DNA of 64,000 nt from positions 496,001 to 560,000 of the forward strand of contig NZ_JAERTY010000001.1 of NCBI RefSeq assembly GCF_016746095.1, in the 5' to 3' direction. Source of the stretch: Sphingobacterium faecale. GTDB lineage: Bacteria > Bacteroidota > Bacteroidia > Sphingobacteriales > Sphingobacteriaceae. A program made the position numbers and the translations under genes. The notes under the pieces are model-generated. The model did not search any database. It worked only from the letters and a program-made list of their open reading frames with translations, and was not told where the DNA came from. How positions within the stretch are numbered: position 1 is the stretch's first letter; each line of letters starts with the position of its first letter. This document shows, piece by piece, positions 9,038 to 17,387 of the stretch.

Positions 9038-10414
9038 ATGAAAATAAGTAATAAAATAAAACTATCAGTGATGCTGCTTTTTTCTTGCATCTATCTGTCT
9101 TGCAAGGATTTTTTAACGATCGATCCTCCAGCAAATCAGTTAGTTTCTGCGACGGTATTTAGTGATAGTACATATGCAAGTCAAGCACTAACTGGAATTT
9201 ATATTTATATGAATAGTGAATATGGTTTCGGTTTTGGAAGTGGTGGTCTTACACTTTATCCGGGGCTTTCTGCTGACGAGATTTTAAGTTCTGCTAATAA
9301 TACGACATTGGAGGAATTTGCTTTAAATAAAGTGTCTCCACTCAATTCAGCAAATCTCTCACTTTGGACACGAGCGTATGAGTATATATATCGTGCAAAT
9401 GCATGTATCGAAGGAGTGAGGGGAAGTGAAAATATCAGCAAGACAGCTAAAGTTCATTTATTAGGGGAGGCAATGTTTTTGAGAGCTTTTATTTATTTTA
9501 ATTTAGCTAACCTTTTTGAAAATATACCTTTAATACTTAGTACAAACTATGTGTTAAGTAGTACAGTGAAAAATGCAACAGTTGAAGAGGTCTATAAGCA
9601 GATTGAAGAAGATCTTGTTTTTGCAAAATGGGGTTTGAAGAGAAGCACGCATGTTACAATGAGACCAAGTGCTTATGCTGCATCAGCATTGCTAGCAAAG
9701 GTCTTTCTTTTTCAGGGTAAATATGAGGCTGCCTTGTTGGAATCTAATGAAGTGATTGGTTCAAATGTATTTCATCTTGAGGAAAATCTAGCAGATGTTT
9801 TTAAAACCAATAACAGAGAGACAATTTGGAAACTTCTTACGGTTATTCCCGATCGGGAAACAGCAGAGGGATTTGACTTTATTCCAGCAAATAATCAGAC
9901 AGTACCTAAATTTAAAGTAAAAGAAGGTCTTTATAGTTCTTTTGAGAATTCCGATTTGAGAAAATCGGAATGGATAGGTGAGATATTGGTTAATGGAGCA
10001 GTCTATAGGTATCCTTACAAATATAAAAACCGAACTCCAGGAACAGGGGGTAAGGAGGATTATGTTGTCTTAAGACTTGCCGAATTGTATTTGGTAGCAG
10101 CTGAGGCGGCTTTGTATCTTAATGATTTATCTAAAGCATTGGATAATTTAAATATAGTGAGGTTGAGAGCTGGTTTAAATAAGCTGAATACTGTTGTTAA
10201 ATCTGAAATTATGAACAATATTATAGAGGAAAGGAGGAAAGAATTATTTTGTGAATGGGGAAATAGGTGGTTTGATCTAAAAAGATGGGGGGTGACGGAA
10301 TTGATTATCGGCGAATCTAATCCCGACTGGTCTGAATCAGCTGTGCGATATCCGATCCCAGAAAGTGAGCTAAATGCGAATCCATTTCTTAAACAAAATT
10401 TAGGTTATAATTAG
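9038..10414 (+). CDS. SusD/RagB-type surface lipoprotein (L1)
   Basis: A 458-residue lipoprotein. The signal ends in the lipobox SCIYLSC, after which comes the typical DFLTIDPP. The family hallmarks are present: a TPR-like helical core (EAMFLRAFIYFNLANLFENI) and near the C-terminus LRLAELYLVAAEAALYL and ERRKELFCEWGNRWFDLKRW. SusD forms the ligand-capturing lid over SusC. It is the last gene of L1 and is followed by a strong terminator 12 bp downstream. Confidence 0.93.
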   Translation: MKISNKIKLSVMLLFSCIYLSCKDFLTIDPPANQLVSATVFSDSTYASQALTGIYIYMNSEYGFGFGSGGLTLYPGLSADEILSSANNTTLEEFALNKVSPLNSANLSLWTRAYEYIYRANACIEGVRGSENISKTAKVHLLGEAMFLRAFIYFNLANLFENIPLILSTNYVLSSTVKNATVEEVYKQIEEDLVFAKWGLKRSTHVTMRPSAYAASALLAKVFLFQGKYEAALLESNEVIGSNVFHLEENLADVFKTNNRETIWKLLTVIPDRETAEGFDFIPANNQTVPKFKVKEGLYSSFENSDLRKSEWIGEILVNGAVYRYPYKYKNRTPGTGGKEDYVVLRLAELYLVAAEAALYLNDLSKALDNLNIVRLRAGLNKLNTVVKSEIMNNIIEERRKELFCEWGNRWFDLKRWGVTELIIGESNPDWSESAVRYPIPESELNANPFLKQNLGYN

Positions 10415-10426
10415 GTTCCACTATTG

Positions 10427-10466
10427 AAAAAGAGCCTATGAAAATTAATTTTCATAGGCTCTTTTT
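10427..10466. terminator. Strong bidirectional terminator after L1
   Basis: A perfect 18-bp stem (AAAAAGAGCCTATGAAAA with its reverse complement) around a four-base loop, with A and T tracts on either side. It serves L1 and the converging small gene at 10486. Confidence 0.9.
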
Positions 10467-10485
10467 AATTATTGGTATCCTTAAT

Positions 10486-10863
10486 TTAATTCTTTGTTCT
10501 AGGTGTTTGTTTTGGAACCTCACTATTAGTTTTAAGTTTCATTGTTATAAGATCTACTTGGTCTTCAGAAAAACCAGATACGCATTGATGAGGTTTATCC
10601 ACATCACATCCTGCTCCCTGAGGAGGTGTAGTACTTGGTGTTGGGCTAAGAGAGGAAGCGTCAGCAATTGCAACAGGAGATGTTAAGTTGTACGTTCCGT
10701 CGACTTGAAACCAGTATAGGGGAGTTTGCAATGTACTTGTATTTTCCTTTTTAATTATGTGTTTTTTTTTATCATCCATTCCATTTACCATAATGAATAG
10801 ACCGAGTACTAAACCTGTTAATACAAAACTGATGCGAGACCAATTGTTTTTTAAAGTTGCCAT
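10486..10863 (-). CDS. Small exported protein, DUF6520-like
   Basis: I chose the ATG at 10863 because it begins MATLKNNWSRISFVLTG, a signal-like hydrophobic N-terminus; the frame extends to 10902 with no better start. The 125-residue product continues with PLYWFQVDGTYNL, a Ser/Thr/Pro-rich linker, then GAGCDVDKPHQCVSGFSEDQ and a lysine-rich tail. Short exported proteins with a YWF-VDG box and a C...HxC-SGF motif are common in Sphingobacterium-like genomes and resemble DUF6520. Their function is unknown; the two cysteines could form a disulfide. The gene converges on L1. Confidence 0.65.
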   Translation of the reverse strand: MATLKNNWSRISFVLTGLVLGLFIMVNGMDDKKKHIIKKENTSTLQTPLYWFQVDGTYNLTSPVAIADASSLSPTPSTTPPQGAGCDVDKPHQCVSGFSEDQVDLITMKLKTNSEVPKQTPRTKN

Positions 10864-11061
10864 GGCAATATTTTTTAAGTTTGTTTTTAGAATTATAATC
10901 AACTAAAAGGCATGTCCAGGCCTATTTGTATTAGTGCGCATAGCACTATAGACATTTTAGTATATCCCGCCTTCCGGGAAACAGTGCGAATTTTCTTTTA
11001 ATCTTTTTCATCTCTTTTCTGTCATTGTCTACGTCAAAGATAGATCAGATTATAGCCGTCG

Positions 11062-11079
11062 ACACGACAGGTTACGTTT
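11062..11079. promoter_or_regulatory. Tandem GTTACGT-type motif, candidate operator
   Basis: ACACGACAG-GTTACGTTT resembles the doublets at 41492-41509 and 17126-17184, which consist of two related 9-mers about 10 bp apart. It lies about 200 bp upstream of the small gene starting at 10863. Which regulator might bind is inference. Confidence 0.25.
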
Positions 11080-11113
11080 TACGGACACGACAGCCTTCTA
11101 GTCTATTAAATGT

Positions 11114-12121
11114 TTAGGGAGCTGAATCTAAAGATTGGAGGTATTCGCTTGGTGTTTGGTTGCTGTGCTTTTTTAAAAACCGACCAAATGCATCGCGTGA
11201 ATTATAATTGAGTTCATAAGCTGTTTTTGTAGCACCCATCCCTGAATCTAGTAGCCGTTTGGCTCGTGTCAATAGTAAATCCGTACGGAGTTCGCGAAGG
11301 CATTTGCCAAAATGTTGCTTATGATAGCGGTTTACGGTGTCTAGATCTAGCTTTAGGTCATCGGCTAGCAGATTGATCTGCGTTTCCTGCCCCTTCTCCT
11401 CGATATGCATAGCCAGTAGTTTCCGCGCCTGTATCGCTATCTTGAGATCATAGCTCATTTTGGTTTCCTCTTCGGATATCTTCTCGGCCGACAGATCGAT
11501 GAGATCGTGGATAATACCGAAGACAAAACTTTCATTTTTCAGTTTTCTTTTTTTTAAGCCACGGCACAGCGCACGTATGTACATCCGCGTACGTTTGCCA
11601 ACCTTAAAATCTTTGCTCACCACCACTTCCTCCACTTGTGCTCGCCTAGACCGCAATAGGTCGTGCAAGAATACATAGGGCTTTTTGTTTTTCTTGCGAA
11701 ATGTTTTGCTCTGGAAGTAATAGCCGAAGAGCTGGCTTTTTCCCGCCGGTATCGTTAAGCTATAATGTCCCGGCGGTAGGTAGTAGTACATCCCACGGCC
11801 GCAGGATTGCTGGCTGATCAGGTGACCCTGTGCATCGTATAGACGGATGGCTGCGCTGGCCTCTAGTGTGTACAGCACATGGATGTCGTATAGCTTCACC
11901 TTGATCGGAATAGTACGCTCTTCGCAGAATAGCGTGTCCAGACAGCTCAGAAATACTTCCAATGTATCAAACTCTTGTAGTATGGCCTCATCTACGCCGC
12001 GCTTCCAGTAGCTGGTTTGGCTATCACGGAGTATCGGGTTAGGCATCAGCTGCTCCAGACAATTAATGTTCACAACCTTGTCCAAGATTTGCTGAAGTTT
12101 TATTATCACAGATCGCTTCAT
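11114..12121 (-). CDS. AraC-family transcriptional regulator
   Basis: A 335-residue protein whose last about 100 residues are an AraC-type double helix-turn-helix (INLLADDLKLDLDTVNRYHK, then LLTRAKRLLDSGMGATKTAY and FGRFLKKHSNQTPSEYL). The first half is not a recognised sensor: it has a beta-rich region about residues 70-140 (TIPIKVKLYDIHV, SLTIPAGKSQLFGYYF) and a basic helical linker. It lies 91 bp downstream of the HTTM gene on the same strand, so it may be cotranscribed with the peptide/SdpA/HTTM genes and regulate them. Confidence 0.85.
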   Translation of the reverse strand: MKRSVIIKLQQILDKVVNINCLEQLMPNPILRDSQTSYWKRGVDEAILQEFDTLEVFLSCLDTLFCEERTIPIKVKLYDIHVLYTLEASAAIRLYDAQGHLISQQSCGRGMYYYLPPGHYSLTIPAGKSQLFGYYFQSKTFRKKNKKPYVFLHDLLRSRRAQVEEVVVSKDFKVGKRTRMYIRALCRGLKKRKLKNESFVFGIIHDLIDLSAEKISEEETKMSYDLKIAIQARKLLAMHIEEKGQETQINLLADDLKLDLDTVNRYHKQHFGKCLRELRTDLLLTRAKRLLDSGMGATKTAYELNYNSRDAFGRFLKKHSNQTPSEYLQSLDSAP

Positions 12122-12212
12122 AATTCTTTAGGTTTAAATTTTTCTCTAGTCGAGCTTCGGGATACATCTCCCTAAAATGAATGATAAAACTGTAATCATA
12201 GGTAATAGTTTT

Positions 12213-13148
12213 TCACCTCCTTTCCTTGTATTGGATGGATGCGGTCCTGACGGTACCTGCGGCATCAGCTTCGGCATGTCCAAGGGGTTGGTTATCATTG
12301 TGGATACTAGTCTGTTTCCGATAAGGGTAGTACCATGCGCATAGGTTGTACCAAATCATCAACACCGAAAAATGGTATAGGCCAATCGTCAGAGCTATAC
12401 CGATATGCATGGCTATGGTCGATGTGTAGATGATGCGTCGGTATCTCATGCCTAGCCATGCTAAAGCATAGCCAAGCTCCAATAGTAGAATCCCTATTCC
12501 CATAATGATCCAACAGATAGACCAGTTACCCCAGTGGAGGGGAATGTCGATTAGGCTGCTGGGGAATGGTTGCTGTACCGCCTTCCAGATCGCTTCTCCA
12601 TTCCACCAGGTTGGCCCCATAGCCTTGCCGAGACCTCCAAAAAAGTAGACCAGAACAAGTTGAGCCTGCCAGGCGTAAACACCTTTTCGCTGCCAGATAA
12701 GCTGACTCTCTGATCGAGCGGTATAACTAAAAAAAATACTGAACAGTAACCCGGTTTGTGCCAGATAATCTGCACCATAGGTCCACCGCAGGTCTACCAT
12801 AAAAAGACCGTGCTGTATCAATAAGAGTAGGAAACTGGAGTAGCGTATCCATTTGCCAAAAACCAAGCAAATACAACATACACTGTAGGCTGTAGCGGTG
12901 AGATGTATCCATAGCGGATGTGCGCTGCGGAATATTTCTTCCCAGCTCCAGCCACTGAAGCTATGCCAGAAGGGAAGTAATTCGGCGTCATAAACACTTG
13001 CCGATCCGTAGAGCAATGTCAGATCGGGCCAGAGCTGTAACATTTCGATCCATAGTAGCAGACCGATACCGCGTGGCAGCAGCAAGAGGCCGTCACAAAA
13101 AGTGTTCGCTATGGCATAGGATGCGTTTCTGTTGGTTTGGCTGTTCAT
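12213..13148 (-). CDS. HTTM-domain (SdpB-like) membrane protein
   Basis: The ATG at 13148 (MNSQTNRNASYA) is preferred; an upstream frame extends to 13265 but overlaps the previous gene more deeply. The product is about 311 residues with roughly eight hydrophobic segments. Features typical of HTTM/VKGC-like proteins are LPRGIGLLLWIEML, RWTYGADYLAQTG, LVLVYFFGGLGKAMGPTWWNG and a late AMHIGIALTIGLYHFS. HTTM proteins include SdpB, which with SdpA matures a secreted peptide toxin in Bacillus. The start overlaps the SdpA-like gene by 56 bp, showing tight coupling. The last 20 codons contain the GGTCCTGACGGTACC repeat. Confidence 0.7.
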   Translation of the reverse strand: MNSQTNRNASYAIANTFCDGLLLLPRGIGLLLWIEMLQLWPDLTLLYGSASVYDAELLPFWHSFSGWSWEEIFRSAHPLWIHLTATAYSVCCICLVFGKWIRYSSFLLLLIQHGLFMVDLRWTYGADYLAQTGLLFSIFFSYTARSESQLIWQRKGVYAWQAQLVLVYFFGGLGKAMGPTWWNGEAIWKAVQQPFPSSLIDIPLHWGNWSICWIIMGIGILLLELGYALAWLGMRYRRIIYTSTIAMHIGIALTIGLYHFSVLMIWYNLCAWYYPYRKQTSIHNDNQPLGHAEADAAGTVRTASIQYKERR

Positions 13149-13683
13149 AAATAGGTATAATGAGTTTGTTGGTCTGTTTTTTTGATCGGATATCGCGCAA
13201 GCTTGGTATACGTGTACTGTAAATAAGGAGATGGATTTTGTTATTAGGATATTGTCGTTGTACATATTTGTACAGACTATGCGCGGTAGCGCGGGCTAAT
13301 AATGGCGTTTTGCTCTGATTCCCTTCATGACGCCAGCCTTCCAAAGCCTCAAGCAAAGTACAGTACCGGAGTTTACTGGGCGTAGAGCGTAGTCCAGGAT
13401 ACGAAAGGGTAAGTACAGTATCTGCTCGCGGGTCTCGAACTTCGAATCTGCTCGAATAAATACTACCCACCTGTGGACTATAAAAACCATAGCAGCCGTG
13501 TATGCCTGCCAGTTGTGCGTAATGATGAAGGACTGGCTGATTATGCAATCGCTGTACGGAATGCAGAATTGGATCCACAGCCGATTTTACACCGATAGAC
13601 GGTAGCTGCATATTACCTATATTATGCAGGATTACCAATCCAAAGTGTAGTCCCAGAGCTATAGATCCAATACGTTGTAGCAT
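13093..13683 (-). CDS. SdpA-like partner of the HTTM protein
   Basis: A 196-residue protein with one N-terminal membrane segment (MLQRIGSIALGLHFGLVIL), then a soluble domain with YAQLAGIHGCYGFYSPQVG and FEVRDPRADTVLTLSYPG. Small proteins with one membrane anchor and a YxxLAGI-GYGFYxP pattern are paired with HTTM proteins in many Bacteroidota and recall SdpA. SdpA is needed for maturation of the SdpC toxin. The gene lies 17 bp after a short exported peptide and overlaps the HTTM gene, so the three form one unit. The SdpA relationship is by context and pattern only. Confidence 0.55.
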   Translation of the reverse strand: MLQRIGSIALGLHFGLVILHNIGNMQLPSIGVKSAVDPILHSVQRLHNQPVLHHYAQLAGIHGCYGFYSPQVGSIYSSRFEVRDPRADTVLTLSYPGLRSTPSKLRYCTLLEALEGWRHEGNQSKTPLLARATAHSLYKYVQRQYPNNKIHLLIYSTRIPSLRDIRSKKQTNKLIIPIYEQPNQQKRILCHSEHFL

Positions 13684-13700
13684 CTTACTTCCGTTTAGTT

Positions 13701-13922
13701 CTACTGTGTCAGGTAGTGTTCTAATGCTTGCTGATCACTGAGATTGGTAGGCTTTTTAGGAGCGAAAATCTTAGTGCCCAACAGATCAAAGTCTATTGTA
13801 TTTGCCGACTCCACTTCGTCGAGAACCTGGGGCGTCACCGTAGTAGGAAGATAGTTGTAAAGGCTGATGGCGATGGCCATGCAGCTGCAGATAATGAGTT
13901 TTTGTGTAGTTTTATTGTTCAT
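13701..13922 (-). CDS. Short exported peptide, candidate SdpAB-like substrate
   Basis: A 73-residue product: a basic start (MNNKTTQK), a hydrophobic stretch (LIICSCMAIAISLYNYL), then about 45 mostly polar, acidic residues with no cysteine (TPQVLDEVESANTIDFDLLG, ending LEHYLTQ). It is the first gene of the peptide/SdpA-like/HTTM unit, with its start 131 bp from the divergent response regulator. I do not recognise a family. By position it could be the substrate matured by the two downstream proteins, as a signal, toxin or anchor peptide. That role is inference. Confidence 0.6.
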   Translation of the reverse strand: MNNKTTQKLIICSCMAIAISLYNYLPTTVTPQVLDEVESANTIDFDLLGTKIFAPKKPTNLSDQQALEHYLTQ

Positions 13923-14053
13923 GATATTTAAAAAATTGTTCTCTTAAAAATCTGAATTGCAGATGATATTTAGGTCGCGAGTGGCCTTTTTGGGGTATTT
14001 AATGGTTTTTTTTGTATATTCACCTATCAACCAATAGGAAAATTAAACTAAGT

Positions 14054-14830
14054 ATGAATCTATATGCTGCACTAATTATTGATGATGAGAAGCATGTGAG
14101 ACTGGATGTGGGAGATGCATTGGATACCTCGCAATTATTCACCGTAGTGGGTGCTTATAGTACTATTGAGGCTGCGCTTGAATTCCTGAGAGAAGAAAGC
14201 AAAGTCCTAGATTTTATCTTTTGCGATATACAGTTCGAGAAAGGGATGTCGGGAATAGAGGGGGCAGAAGAGCTACGGAAGTATTGTAGGTTTTTTGTTT
14301 TCTTTACGGGGCATTTTGAAGATTACCTACTTGAAAATGCACTTTTGAAGCCTGATGGCTTTTTGTCGAAGCCTGTACAGTTGGAAGATATTCAGGAGCT
14401 TATGGCGCATTTGGGCCTGCGCCAATCCTTGAAGCCGATAGAGCAAATAATTTATGTGATGGAGCCGTCTGAGAAAGATGTCGATAGCGGGGAGCAAAAG
14501 ACGAAACGACGGGTGAGGCCGCGGATACCGATCCAGCTTAAGGATGTGGTCAAGGTAGAGCGTGAGGGGAAATTCCTTCACATATATGGAGCAGGTGCTC
14601 AGGGAACACTCGTTTTGCTCGGACAGTTGCGCATGGCACTTAAGGGTTTTTATGCACATTTTCAAAAGCTGGATATCTTTATTCCGCCAAATTCTTCGGT
14701 ATTAATCAATGTCGCATTCACCACATCCATAAGCATCCATGCCATTGTTTATTATCACGGTAGGCAGGTCTTGGTGACCGATGGCTATCGCCGCAAGATT
14801 AGAGATTATCAGGAAAGGAATAGGGGATAG
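14054..14830 (+). CDS. LytTR-family response regulator
   Basis: The ATG at 14054 starts directly at the receiver domain (MNLYAALIIDDEKHV); an in-frame TTG at 14012 is not needed. The 258-residue protein has a CheY-like receiver (acidic pair DDE near residues 10-12, phosphoacceptor Asp58 in FCDIQF, FFTGHF, lysine in LSKPV) and a C-terminal LytTR DNA-binding domain (IPIQLKDVVKVEREGKFLHI, ending DGYRRKIRDYQER). LytTR regulators bind tandem 9-bp repeats. The kinase gene begins one base after its stop. It is divergent from the peptide/SdpA-like/HTTM unit, which is a plausible target. Confidence 0.9.
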   Translation: MNLYAALIIDDEKHVRLDVGDALDTSQLFTVVGAYSTIEAALEFLREESKVLDFIFCDIQFEKGMSGIEGAEELRKYCRFFVFFTGHFEDYLLENALLKPDGFLSKPVQLEDIQELMAHLGLRQSLKPIEQIIYVMEPSEKDVDSGEQKTKRRVRPRIPIQLKDVVKVEREGKFLHIYGAGAQGTLVLLGQLRMALKGFYAHFQKLDIFIPPNSSVLINVAFTTSISIHAIVYYHGRQVLVTDGYRRKIRDYQERNRG

Positions 14831-14831
14831 T

Positions 14832-15857
14832 ATGCCTTACCAAGCCGTCGGGAAAAGAGGGTTGCGTATAGCCTTAGGTGTATGTTTATTTCTCGTATAT
14901 GCTTACGTTATAAAAATAGCGAACTATGCCTTTTCGGGTTGGGTAGATTTCCTGTTTATGTTGCTCACTTTGGGCGCTGTATTCCTCTTGGCTATTTATT
15001 GGATCTTGCCTAAGGCAATGGCAGGAAAAAGGTACCCGCTTGTATATATAATAGTGAGTTTTTTGCTGGCCGATCTGCTGGTGTTTGTCCTGTCCATAGG
15101 GATCAGTATCTTTTTGGGTGGGTTTGTGTGGGATGGTAACTGGGAGATTAGCAATTACGAACATGTTTTTATGGCCTATATGGCCACAAACCTTTTTAGT
15201 TTGCTTTATTATATGGTGCGTCACGGTATTTTGAACTGGGGCGAGCAGCAGCGACAGCATATCGAACTTTTGAAGTTACGTCAGCAGGTGGCCAGGCAGC
15301 AGTTCTTTCCGCATTTTATGAAAAATACCTTGAGTGCCCTGCGGGCATTATCCCGAAGGGATCGGACCCGCAGCATCCGCTGCGCTGATCTGTTGACCGC
15401 GCTCTTTATCTACTGTCTAAAAAATCGGGACACCCATTTTGTATTATTAGAACAGGAACTGGAACAGGTAGATAAATTATTGGAAATATATAGTCTTCGG
15501 CAGGATGATAGCGATATCATGCTGGATGTACGTATGGGGGTGGAGGTATCTAGAAAGTCGAATATACCCTATATGTTATTATTGACCCTAATAGAAAATG
15601 CCTGCGAATACGGGATATGTACCGATGAGCATAGACCGATCCTGGTCGATATATTCTGTATTACGCCGGGGAGCCTGACGATACGCGCGATGAACTGGAT
15701 TCCGGAAGTTAAAACACATAATCCTGCTGCTACAGGGCAGGGGCTAAAACTCTTAAACGATTATGTTGTTGCTCTTGATCATAAGAATAGTATCTGCATT
15801 GAGCAGGCCGGACAGTGCTTTGAAGTGGTGATTACCCTGCATATTAGTTCTTTTTAG
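14832..15857 (+). CDS. LytS/YehU-type sensor histidine kinase
   Basis: The ATG at 14832 follows the regulator stop by one base; an in-frame ATG at 14781 would overlap it. The 341-residue protein has four N-terminal membrane segments (within residues 10-130) and no obvious extracellular sensor. A His_kinase domain follows with the conserved histidine in FFPHFMKNTLSAL (His161) and an N-box LLTLIENACEYG. The ATPase G-box is reduced to ATGQGLKLL. Relatives sense membrane or small hydrophobic signals and phosphorylate LytTR partners. A membrane-embedded sensor next to a short exported peptide suggests peptide sensing, which is inference. Confidence 0.88.
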   Translation: MPYQAVGKRGLRIALGVCLFLVYAYVIKIANYAFSGWVDFLFMLLTLGAVFLLAIYWILPKAMAGKRYPLVYIIVSFLLADLLVFVLSIGISIFLGGFVWDGNWEISNYEHVFMAYMATNLFSLLYYMVRHGILNWGEQQRQHIELLKLRQQVARQQFFPHFMKNTLSALRALSRRDRTRSIRCADLLTALFIYCLKNRDTHFVLLEQELEQVDKLLEIYSLRQDDSDIMLDVRMGVEVSRKSNIPYMLLLTLIENACEYGICTDEHRPILVDIFCITPGSLTIRAMNWIPEVKTHNPAATGQGLKLLNDYVVALDHKNSICIEQAGQCFEVVITLHISSF

Positions 15858-16012
15858 TATACTTGTTTAATTTATAAACTTACCATCTCTTGACGGCATT
15901 CCAGAAGTCTGTATATCTACCTACTAGTCTGTCTGTAAATAGAAAGGGACGTATCTTGATCTTTTGGTCTGGTCTGTACTTGTGCAGTCGATGGTCTTAA
16001 CACACTAAGATC

Positions 16013-16375
16013 ATGATTCGATTATTATCCACTCTTGTCAGATTGGCCGGGGATATCCTGTCTAGCCTGAACCATATTTTACAGTTATTGCAGAAACTTG
16101 CTGAACTGAATGGCGATACTGGTCCCGTACCTCAGCTCAATAAAAGTAACGATATCCCTTCCGAAAAGCCAGATGTAAATGGTTACACCGAAGAGGAGCT
16201 GTGCACGGTTGGAGAGGCTTGTCTCGCAATGAACGTGTCGCGTTCGCATATCGATAGAATGCGTAACCGTGAAGAGTTTACTAAACTCGAGAATAAAAAT
16301 GGACGTGTACGCTTGGTGAAGGCAGAAGTTGAAGCGGCAAAAATTTGGTATTCCAAAAGAAAAGGAAAGCTATAA
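16013..16375 (+). CDS. Helix-turn-helix (excisionase-like) protein
   Basis: A 120-residue protein. The N-terminus is a leucine-rich helix (MIRLLSTLVRLAGDILSSLN), then a linker. Residues about 60-118 form a winged-helix fold of the MerR/excisionase type (CTVGEACLAMNVSRSHIDRM, then LENKNGRVRLVKAEVEAAKIW). Such HTH_17-like proteins bind DNA in mobile elements and regulatory units. It is followed by a terminator at 16426, so it is a single-gene unit before the lysis-like cassette. Confidence 0.75.
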   Translation: MIRLLSTLVRLAGDILSSLNHILQLLQKLAELNGDTGPVPQLNKSNDIPSEKPDVNGYTEEELCTVGEACLAMNVSRSHIDRMRNREEFTKLENKNGRVRLVKAEVEAAKIWYSKRKGKL

Positions 16376-16425
16376 CCATTTTGTGTTGGTTGGGTTCTCA
16401 AATGAATAAGCCGTAGTCTACATGT

Positions 16426-16470
16426 GATGTGCTGTTGAACCGTTCTGGTCAGCAGCACATCTTTTTGTTT
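16426..16470 (+). terminator. Hairpin terminator after the HTH gene
   Basis: GATGTGCTG pairs perfectly with CAGCACATC across an 18-base loop, followed by TTTTTGTTTT. Confidence 0.8.
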
Positions 16471-17125
16471 TAATCCCTTACGTAAAGTGTTCAATAGTTG
16501 TTTGCTTTGCCTTTGCTGCTCATCGGTTTGAGAAATACCTCTACCGCTTCTGTTGCATGACTTCTTCTTATTAATGGCTGATAGATTTGTTTGTCTGCGC
16601 CGCTGATCGTTATCAGTCAGTGACTTATTGCTTTGTTTTATTTGATTGCGAAATCTGGTTTGTGTAGCTTTTAAAACGGGGTGCCGTGGATTTGCTTATG
16701 TTTGCAGCGCTGCTGTTTTCTTCATTGGTATAATGATACTGGGCAACCACAGATCGGTTCTGTTATGTGGGCAGTTATTTTGGGACGCCGATCTAAGCCT
16801 TTGTTTTCATAGTTGTCTGGACTCATCCCGTCGTTTTTCCAAAGTACCTGACGGCTCTTTGTTTATGCTCAGGTATCCATCTCTTTGCTCTATAGGTTTT
16901 CTGATAAGGCTTTGTCGCTTTTCCATTCGCTTATGCGGCTAAACGGATTTGGTTTGCGGCGCAATGTTTTTGTTGGTTGTTCCTTTTAGATTACTCCGTT
17001 GCCGAAGCGATTAAGACAACGACTAATAGGATCTCTTCGATGGTGCAAGCAATTTAGTTTGCGGCAAACTAGTTTACAAAACGCTCACAAGCAAACCGGT
17101 TAAGGGGCTGTTAAAAAAAATAACC
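16471..17125. other. Gene-free stretch with small palindromes
   Basis: No supported gene. A 98-codon frame at 16646 has a cysteine-rich, frame-shadow composition and no family features. The only structure I see is TAGTTTG-CGG-CAAACTA near 17055-17071. It acts as spacer upstream of the FN3/DUF5675 cassette. Confidence 0.5.
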
Positions 17126-17184
17126 TTTCGTCAAGTTGCATCAAAAAAGGCCTCCTCTTCATCTTGTTGCATCACGTTGCGTCA
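17126..17184. promoter_or_regulatory. Clustered GTTGCRTCA motifs, candidate operator
   Basis: TCGTCA-A-GTTGCATCA (17128-17143) and GTTGCATCA-C-GTTGCGTCA (17166-17184) are two doublets of a 9-mer spaced 10 bp, about 200 bp upstream of the cassette starting at 17388. Tandem 9-mers are the way LytTR-type regulators bind. Related doublets lie at 11062 and 41492. Confidence 0.35.
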
Positions 17185-17347
17185 AAAATTTCAATTTCCT
17201 GACTTCTGAGCCATCTTCGGATCATGAACAACACTAAAAAGGCTTCAGCACGGGCACCACCTGATAATGAATAATGGTTAATTGTGAATGGTTAATGATG
17301 AGTAATCTTCATAGCCCTATAACTATACAACCCTGTAAATACATAAT

Positions 17348-17362
17348 CCCGATACTCGGGAC
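17348..17362. repeat. REP-like palindrome CCCGATACTCGGGAC
   Basis: Identical to the copy at 4081-4095 and 25 bp upstream of the ATG at 17388. A partial copy (TTCGGGACA) lies at 18123 in front of the next gene. Confidence 0.65.
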
Positions 17363-17387
17363 AGGCTCTTATAACTATTTAAATATC

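Noticed and set aside
12213..13922. A true SdpABC toxin-immunity system
   Set aside because: The peptide does not resemble SdpC, no SdpI-type immunity gene is seen, and the SdpA similarity is weak. I keep it as SdpAB-like only.
13701..14053. A clear Bacteroidota promoter in the divergent gap between peptide and regulator
   Set aside because: I could not find a TTTG and TAnnTTTG pair with correct spacing on either strand.
16646..16942. 98-codon open frame in the gap before the FN3 cassette
   Set aside because: It has no start context, family motif or coherent composition; the surrounding frames look the same.
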